A stretch of DNA of 36,566 bases. It comes from CAZVAP01 sp964625125. GTDB taxonomy: Bacteria; Patescibacteriota; Gracilibacteria; Absconditabacterales; Absconditicoccaceae. The stretch is taken from NCBI GenBank assembly GCA_964625125.1, contig CAZVAP010000003.1:1-36566 (forward strand). Direction: 5' to 3'. Each line of letters begins with the position of its first letter. Within the stretch, counting starts at the first letter, position 1. Made by a program: the position numbers and the translations under genes. Shown here one piece after another: positions 31,083 through 36,566 of the stretch. The notes beneath the pieces were generated by a model. That model was not told where the DNA came from and did not search any database. It saw nothing but the letters and a program-made list of their open reading frames with translations.

Positions 31083-32252
31083 ATGTATTATAGATTTAAT
31101 GCTGTTAGGACTATAGAAACTAATAAAGGTCCTAAAAATATGAAAATAACTTTATTTTCTGCTTATGATCCTGATTTAGTAAAGAATGTTTTAAGAGAAA
31201 ATGGAATTTTAGTAATGTCTGTTGAGCCTATAGAGGCTGTATTAGGTAATTTATATGAATTTTGAATTAAATCTAAAGAAGGTAAGATTATACCTATTGT
31301 TTTATCAATAGATGGGAAAATAAGGGATGCATTTAAAAAATTTATTGATGAATTATGAATTGTTAATAATTTAGACTATGTAAAACCGGTAGGAAAGGAT
31401 TTATCGGAAGATAAGTTAAAGATCATTTTAGAAAAATTGAAAAAAGAATTTGGTTTAATTCAGCACAAAACTGATGATATACATTCTAATAAGAAAATTT
31501 CTCCAAAAAATAAAGAAAAATTAGGGAAAATTTACAATTCCTTACAAGAAAGTGTAAAAACTTTTATTGAAGAAATGGAAAAGCTTATTCCATATGCTCA
31601 GAATCAATTTCCTGTAGAATCTAAAAAGTTAGAGGATTTGATTTGACAGTTAAAAAAATATAGAGTTTCTACTAATGTTTATAAATTAGCTGAAATATAT
31701 TCTCAAGCTTTAGATTTAGGTTCTAAGTTAGAAGAAGACTATATAGATTTTTTAAAGCAACATGAAAAGAATAATTTTACAGTTAAGCTTATTTCTGAGT
31801 TTGATATAATTAAAGCTTGGAAAAAATATCAAGCTATAAAAAATTGACAAATTATAGAACAAGTAGATTCAAAGGAGTTTAAAGTTCCATGGTATCAAAC
31901 TATATTTTATCAATTATTAAATAAGTGGGCACCTCGTTTGTCTTTGTTGTTAGAAGAACAGAAAAGAAAGTTTCATACTAAATGAATTAGATATTTTGAT
32001 TTAATGGATTTTTTTATTAATCTTTTCTTATTTGTAATATTGAATTATACTTTTTTATTATTTTTTATAAAACTTAACATTATTGAGTTTAATCAAGTAA
32101 ATATATTCTTTTCTTTTGTTATAGTTTCTTACTTTTGATTTTTGTTTGCTTTAGGTAAATTAATCTGATATAAAAATAAATTTCTAGGTGTGTTACTAAT
32201 AATAATTGGTATTTTGTGTTGGAAATTTGTTAAACTATATTTTTGATTTTAA
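31083..32252 (+). CDS. Membrane protein with coiled-coil region, unknown
   Basis: The 389-residue product has a soluble N-terminal part of about 300 residues with long charged helices (LKIILEKLKKEFGLIQHK, LQESVKTFIEEMEKLI), then four hydrophobic helices from about residue 303 to the end. The first 50 residues (YRFNAVRTIE, DLVKNVLRENGILVMSVEPIE) weakly recall the N-terminal domain of GspF/PilC-type platform proteins. The helices do not obviously fit that family, so the name is not assigned. It follows the pilin-like gene by 21 bases and probably shares its transcript, which hints at a role in the same apparatus. Confidence 0.65.
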
Positions 32253-32259
32253 AAAAACC

Positions 32260-32348
32260 AGAGTATGGTTAATCCATACTCTAGCTAAAGGGGGTAGATC
32301 AGCTTCTTTAGGCTTATTGCCTAAAGATTTTTTGTTATATAGCTGATC
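32260..32348. other. Structured convergent intergenic region
   Basis: Three stems lie between convergent genes. Stem 1 is AGAGTATGG/CCATACTCT (32260-32268, 32274-32282); on the minus strand a T-run follows, so it is a good terminator for pepA. Stem 2 is CTTTAGGC/GCCTAAAG (32306-32313, 32319-32326); on the plus strand a T-run follows, so it terminates the upstream membrane-protein gene. Stem 3, GATCAGCT/AGCTGATC (32298-32305, 32341-32348), encloses stem 2. The linker carries a G5 run. It could also be a small RNA of either strand. Confidence 0.6.
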
Positions 32349-32431
32349 CAATACTTGGAAAATATAAAAATTACCTATATATTCAAGTTTTTTGCTAAAA
32401 AATCTATTTTTATTTATTTTTTATATTTTAT

Positions 32432-33820
32432 TTATTCTTGACTTAATAACTTAATTCCTAACCTTATTCATATTCAGCTTCATCCAGTTCAGTATAAAGG
32501 ATGATTTGATAAAATATCAGGTCATGCTATATCAAAATGCACCCAATTTTTTGTTGTAATAAATTCACTTAAAAATAATCCAGCTGTAATTGTTCAAGCA
32601 GCTCTAGATTTACTACAATTTGATATGTCTGCAAATTCACTTTTTAATAGTTCTTTGTATTTCTTATATAAAGGTAATTCCCAGCATCTTTCTTTAATTT
32701 TCCAGCTTATGTCTTCGATTTTTTTATTTAATTTTGAGTTATTTCCCATAATAGCTATTATATCATTTCATAATGCAATTATTGCTGCTCCTGTTAAAGT
32801 TGCAAAATCAAAAATTTGCTGGATTTTATAGTTTTTTTGTACATATGCTAATGTGTCTGCTAATACCAATCTTCATTCAGCATCAGTATTGTAAACTCTT
32901 ACACTTTTACCATTATACATTTTAATAATATCTGTAGGTGTGTAAGATTTATGAGAAACTAGATTTTCTACTAATCATACTGCACATAATAAGTTATCTT
33001 TATAATTATTTTCAACTAAAAATTTAAAAATACCTAAACTTACAGCAGAACCTCCCATATCCATATTCATATCTTCCATATATCAAGTTGGTTTTATGTT
33101 ATATCATCCTGAGTCAAAAGTTACTCATTTTCATACTATTGCTTTATATTCTTGGTTTTTATTAGGTGTATAGGTTAAAATTATCATTCTTGGTTGGTGG
33201 ATACTTCATTTTCATACTGAGTAAATTCAATTAGCTCATATTTTAGCTAGTTCTTCTCATTTAATTATTTTAATATTTACGGGTAAATTTTTAAAATTTT
33301 CTTTTATTATTGATTCGTAGGTATCAGGATTTAAATCATTTGCTGGCATATTCATTAAATCTCTTGCCCAATAGATGTTTTTAATTTTATTTTCTAAATA
33401 TTCACTATTTAAGGTTGTGTTTATGTCTAAATGGTATTTGCTTTTATCTGTTTTATATTTTGTGAATGTGTATAAACTTTGTGCTATTAATTCAATAAAT
33501 ATTTCTTCTAATTCATTTGGAAGTTTTAAATTCTTCAAAGATAAACTAAACTTTTTGTTGTGTTGTTTTATTTTTTTTGATAGGTTAATTACAATATCTT
33601 CAATATTTTCTTCAAATTTTTTAAAATTTTTTACTATTAAAAATAAATTTGTTATTGTTTTTCAGTTTTCTATTATATTTTCTTCAATTACTTCAAAGTC
33701 TTTTTGAATCTTAAAAGAATTAATTTTTTCTACTATTTCTTTTTTTCTAGTGTTTGCTTTTTCTCATATTTTTATAAAAATTTTATTTTTTGTTTCAGTT
33801 GGAGTAAATTTTATTTTCAT
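32432..33820 (-). CDS. pepA: Leucyl aminopeptidase, M17 family
   Basis: M17 aminopeptidases are cytosolic two-metal enzymes that trim N-terminal residues from peptides. The 462-residue length fits. The metal-binding motifs are intact: KGVTFDSGGYNIKP (family KGVTFDSGG), NTDAEGRLVLADTLAY (the signature NTDAEGRLVLADAL), and near the C-terminus HFDIAGPDILSNHPLYG. The N-terminal about 170 residues are divergent, as usual, and include YWARDLMNMPAND. Many glycines are UGA, including that of NTDAEG. A promoter lies directly upstream. Confidence 0.93.
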
Positions 33821-33850
33821 ATTTTTTATTTAAAAAATAAATGCTCCTAA

Positions 33851-33879
33851 AATATAAACATATTTGCTGGAAGTTTCAA
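33851..33879 (-). promoter_or_regulatory. pepA promoter
   Basis: On the minus strand -35 TTGAAA (33874-33879) and -10 TATATT (33851-33856) are 17 bp apart, about 30 bases before the pepA ATG. A plus-strand TATAAT at 33890-33895 next to it could be the -10 of the prepilin peptidase gene, but without a clear -35. Confidence 0.65.
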
Positions 33880-33925
33880 TATAGTTTTATATAATCTGCT
33901 CAAAATTTATATTTAATTTTATTAA

Positions 33926-34741
33926 ATGGTAGCTTTTATAAGTTTTATTTTTTGAACAATTATTGGTTCTTTTTTATCTGTACTTATTTGGAGATTAAAA
34001 AACAAAGAATGATGAATTCTATTTGGAAGAAGTAAATGTCCTAAATGTAATCATATTTTAGGAGTTTTGGATTTATTTCCTATTTTTTCATATATTTTTT
34101 TAAAGTGAAAATGCAGATATTGTGGATATAAAATTTCTTTAATTTATCCATTTTTAGAATTAGTTACTTGATTGGTATTTGTTTTTATTTCCTACATATT
34201 ATTGGGTAGTTTAGATTTAAATTTATTTTTTAACAACATAGGGTATGTTTTATATTGATGGCTTATAGGTGCATTGTTTGTTGCTTTAGCTTTTTATGAT
34301 ATATTATTTTATGAAATTAATTTTTGTTTAGCTTGATTGTTAGCTATGTTGTTGATTATTCCTCAGTTTTTATGAATTGTTTGAAATTTTAAATTAGCCT
34401 TAATTTTAGCTTTTGTTTGATTTGTTTTGTTTATATTAATTAGTTATATCCGGTTAAAAGTTAGAAAAATTGAATGAATGTGAGGATGAGATGCTTTATG
34501 AGCTTGATTGTTAGGTTTGTTAATGCCTGTCTTAGCTGATGTGTTAAATTTTCATTATCCTATTTGGTTGCAATTTTATGTTTTACTTTTGTTAGGCTTT
34601 TTTGTTTGATGAGTGGTTTGATTGGGTTATATATTGTTATGAAAATCTACCAAATTTAGTTTACCTTTTTTACCTTTTATGTTTTTAGCAATTATATTTT
34701 TTGCTTTTTGGGGAGAAAAAATTTTATCTTTTATATATTAA
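33926..34741 (+). CDS. Type IV prepilin peptidase (A24 family)
   Basis: This membrane aspartic protease cleaves and often methylates type IV prepilins and pseudopilins. The 271 residues begin with FGTIIGSFLSVLIWRL, then a cytoplasmic zinc-binding loop with two CxxC pairs (CPKCNH and CRYCGY) and ISLIYPFLELVTG. The catalytic aspartates are D125 (FYDILFYEI) and D189 (GMGGGDALGAG; glycines UGA). Six or more further helices follow. One CGG codon is at residue 176. It is followed by the DUF58 gene 2 bases later. Substrate pilins of the classical type are not seen in this window. Confidence 0.95.
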
Positions 34742-34743
34742 AA

Positions 34744-35391
34744 ATGCTTTTATTGAAACAATTTTTGATGTCAAAATTGGGTAATTCTTATTCAGGAGAA
34801 TTTGTTTCTAAGGAAAAATGAAATTGATATGATTTTGAAGATATTAAAGAGTATCAAAAGTGAGATAGTATTAAGCAGATTAACTGGAAACTTTCAGCAA
34901 AATATGATAAGTTGTTTACAAATTTATATAAAATAGAAAAAGACCTTAATGTAAATTTGATAATTGATAATAATTATAATTTAAATTTTTTTTATGGGTT
35001 ATTTTTGAAATTTAGGAAAATGTTTTTGTATCTAAAGTATGAACTTGGTTTTAGTTTTAATTTGTATTTATTTAATAAATCTTGAAAGCTGATTAAAGTT
35101 GGAGAGACCTTGTTTCCAGAAAAAATTCCTTTAAATAAGAAAAATTGTTTTAGACTATCAGATATTAAAAATTTAAAAAACTTAGTAATTTTAAGTGATT
35201 TATTGTTTGTTGAAACTGATTATAAAATTATGAACTCTTATATTTGATACTTTCCAATAAAAAAAATATTCAAAGAAAAAAATTTTCCTATGTATAATTG
35301 ATATTTTAATTCACCTGAAGATTTTTGGTATTTTTATGATAAAAAAGTTTGAAAATTATCAAACTGAAATCTTTTGGAGGAAATTATTTAG
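34744..35391 (+). CDS. DUF58 domain protein
   Basis: DUF58 proteins often accompany MoxR-type ATPases, with proposed chaperone or surface-assembly roles. The 215-residue product contains the DUF58 core: YDFEDIKEYQKGDSIKQINW, LSAKYDKLFTNLY and VNLIIDNNY (family D-F-x-x-I-R-x-Y-x-x-G-D-x-x-R-x-I-D-W, then S-A-R-x-x-x-L). The typical N-terminal membrane helices and part of the C-terminal vWA-like region are absent, making it a short form. No MoxR gene is visible. It starts 2 bases after the prepilin peptidase stop and its 3' end overlaps cutA by 8 bases. Confidence 0.8.
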
Positions 35392-35773
35392 CTTTTTTAA
35401 CTTTATCATTTTCAAAATCTATAACTTTTAGTCATAAACTTTCATCAATCCATCTTAGATACTCATCATTTGCTTTAACTATAGGTAAGGCAATTATTTC
35501 TGGAGTAGTATAAGGGTGAATTTGCTTAACTTCTTTTTCGATTCTATTGAAGTATCTAGCTCTAGTTTTAAGTATAACTAAAATTTCATTTTGTTTTTCT
35601 ATTTTACCATTCCATAAGTATACTGATTTTCCTGTATCTAATATCTGAGCACAAGCAACTAGCTTGTTATTTACTAATTTGTTTGCAATTCTTTCAGCTG
35701 TTTCGTTATTTGGGCAAGTAATGTGAATTTCAATAAATTTAATGTATTTTTTTGTTTCGTATTCTTTTGCCAT
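35384..35773 (-). CDS. cutA: CutA-like divalent-cation tolerance protein
   Basis: CutA proteins are small trimeric proteins linked to metal tolerance; the molecular function is unsettled. The 129-residue product has the family core: EIHITCPNNETAERIANKLV, KLVACAQI, SVYLWNGKIEKQNEILVILKT and IHPYTTPEIIALPI, ending with EYLRWIDESLG. The one UGA extends the frame to a TAA at 35384-35386, adding about 16 C-terminal residues. Its 3' end overlaps that of the convergent DUF58 gene. It is driven by a TTGACA-16-TATACT promoter on the minus strand. Confidence 0.93.
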
Positions 35774-35804
35774 TTTGTTTTTGTTTACTGATAAAATTTC
35801 TTAT

Positions 35805-35832
35805 AGTATAACAAATATTGACTTTATGTCAA
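35805..35832 (-). promoter_or_regulatory. cutA promoter with palindromic -35 region
   Basis: On the minus strand TTGACA (35827-35832), 16 bp, TATACT (35805-35810). The -35 is half of the palindrome TTGACTTTATGTCAA (35818-35832), whose other half gives a TTGACT on the plus strand facing the next gene. Confidence 0.7.
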
Positions 35833-35880
35833 AATAAAATAACTTATTACTAAGTAAAGTTTATTCTTAACAATTTACAA

Positions 35881-36309
35881 ATGGCAACTTTAGATGAGGC
35901 TATTAGTGATTATTTATTTTCTCAATATATTAGTTGGAAAAATATTCCTGATTACTTGGAATATAATGGAAAGTATTATAGGGTTAATAAACAAGAAGTT
36001 TCACTATGTCTACTTCCAGAATGAAAATTTACTTATATAAAAGTTGAAATCTTTGATGAAAAAGGTAATCCAGTTTTCTTACTAAAGGAAGAAGATAAAG
36101 TTATTAAATGAGAATATGTAGTGAGTTTTGATATAGTAAAAAAATGGTGAGAAATCCTTTTAAAAATAAAAAAATCTTTTTATTCAAGAGAATGATTGCA
36201 TTATAAAACAGAGTATTTTACTGAAACAGGAGAAAAAATAGAAGAACCTAATTTCTTAACAAAAATTAAACTTAAATTAAGTGAATTATTTTGCTCAAAG
36301 ACTTATTAA
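35881..36309 (+). CDS. Unknown soluble protein
   Basis: The 142-residue product has several UGA codons and no signal peptide or membrane helix. It looks like an alpha/beta protein with MATLDEAISDYLFSQYISW at the start and several beta-like segments (KYYRVNKQEVSLCLLP, VEIFDEKGNPVFLL), ending CSKTY. I recognise no family. It lies divergently from cutA, and is followed by a terminator and then tex. Confidence 0.6.
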
Positions 36310-36328
36310 TAAAATTTTAAAACTAACT

Positions 36329-36356
36329 TTGAAAACTTAAATTAAATTCTTATTCT
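36329..36356 (+). promoter_or_regulatory. Putative tex promoter
   Basis: TTGAAA (36329-36334), 16 bp, TATTCT (36351-36356). The -10 touches the first base of the terminator stem, so the tex transcript would start inside that hairpin and escape termination. Confidence 0.5.
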
Positions 36357-36381
36357 AGAAGCATTTTAGCTTCTATTTTTT
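36356..36381 (+). terminator. Terminator before tex
   Basis: Perfect 7-bp stem TAGAAGC/GCTTCTA with loop ATTTTA, then T6. It ends about 5 bases before the tex ATG. Confidence 0.75.
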
Positions 36382-36385
36382 AAAA

Positions 36386-36566
36386 ATGTTACAAGAAGCA
36401 AATTATATTAAACTTATTTCAAATAAGCTTTGATTTAATGAAAATCAAATAAAGGCTGTTTTGGATTTAATTGAAGAAGGAGCAACAGTTCCTTTTATTG
36501 CAAGATATAGGAAAGAAAAAACTTGAAATTTAGATGAAAATCAAATTAGACAAATTTTAGAGTTAA
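36386..36566 (+). CDS. tex: Tex-type RNA-binding transcription accessory protein (5' part)
   Basis: Tex is an S1-domain nucleic-acid-binding protein of the Spt6 family. The visible 60 residues have the family's highly conserved N-terminus: LGFNENQIKAVLDLIEEGAT, then VPFIARYRKEKTGNLDENQI (family TVPFIARYRKExTGxLDExQ). Two glycines (SNKLG and EKTG) are UGA. The gene runs off the window end. The ATG comes right after a terminator hairpin. Confidence 0.9.

Noticed and set aside
31083..31240. GspF/PilC-type platform protein
   Set aside because: Only a weak resemblance in the first 50 residues. The helix arrangement does not match, so no family name was given.
32260..32348. SRP 4.5S RNA, 6S RNA or tmRNA in the hairpin region
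   Set aside because: None of the conserved sequence of these RNAs (for example the SRP GGAAGCAG-type loop) is present; kept only as an unclassified structured region.
1..36566. CRISPR array, insertion sequence or prophage
   Set aside because: No regularly spaced repeats, transposase motifs or phage structural genes were seen in the window.

Overview
The window is a very AT-rich, tightly packed bacterial chromosome segment. It only makes sense if UGA is read as glycine (translation table 25). Under the standard code almost every gene looks broken. With UGA=Gly, about 40 genes open into full-length proteins, and the UGAs fall on invariant glycines: both P-loop glycines of UvrB, the glycines of the HflX and RuvC motifs, the Nudix box, the PKD motif WDFGDG and the GGGD motif of prepilin peptidase. 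This points to the Patescibacteria/CPR lineages Gracilibacteria (BD1-5) or Absconditabacteria (SR1). The few CGA/CGG codons often sit where Trp fits better than Arg, which hints at Absconditabacterales.

Layout. 1-5563: a gene end, then hflX, an 861-residue unknown protein with a HicA-like C-terminus, ruvC, a small membrane protein, rnhA and a small unknown gene. 5648-6391: tRNA-Ser(GCT), a CAT-anticodon tRNA, rpmG and rpsP. 6415-9880 (minus): nusA, a truncated uvrB, ruvX and a zinc-ribbon gene, transcribed in that order. 10013-11950: rnpB, tig and a YbaB/EbfC gene. 12018-14592: lysS and a stand-alone PolA-type 5'-3' exonuclease.

14675-20654 is a cell-surface locus: a cohesin-like anchored protein, a 536-residue Ig/FnIII-like surface protein, a sortase, a convergent PKD-repeat membrane protein and a secreted protein. 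20785-23909 holds a secreted staphylococcal-type nuclease, a PF10107-like resolvase-related protein, a MutT-type Nudix hydrolase and a secreted unknown. 23911-25856 (minus) holds two tandem paralogous membrane proteins. 25988-30570 holds topA, sfsA, a 50-codon gene, a ZIP-type transporter and a degenerate Asp/Glu-racemase-like protein. 30636-32252 holds a type IV secretion pilin-like protein and a large membrane protein. The rest is pepA (minus), a prepilin peptidase, a DUF58 protein, cutA (minus), an unknown gene and the start of tex.

Genes are separated by few bases, with several TAATG stop/start overlaps, and no convincing Shine-Dalgarno sequences were seen. Several promoters match TTGACA/TATAAT closely, and U-tailed hairpins mark many gene ends. 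No stretch longer than 300 bases lacks a gene. No CRISPR array, insertion sequence or prophage was seen. The mix of secreted nuclease, sortase and surface-domain proteins, pilin-like protein and prepilin peptidase fits a host-attached, nutrient-scavenging CPR cell; this lifestyle reading is inference.
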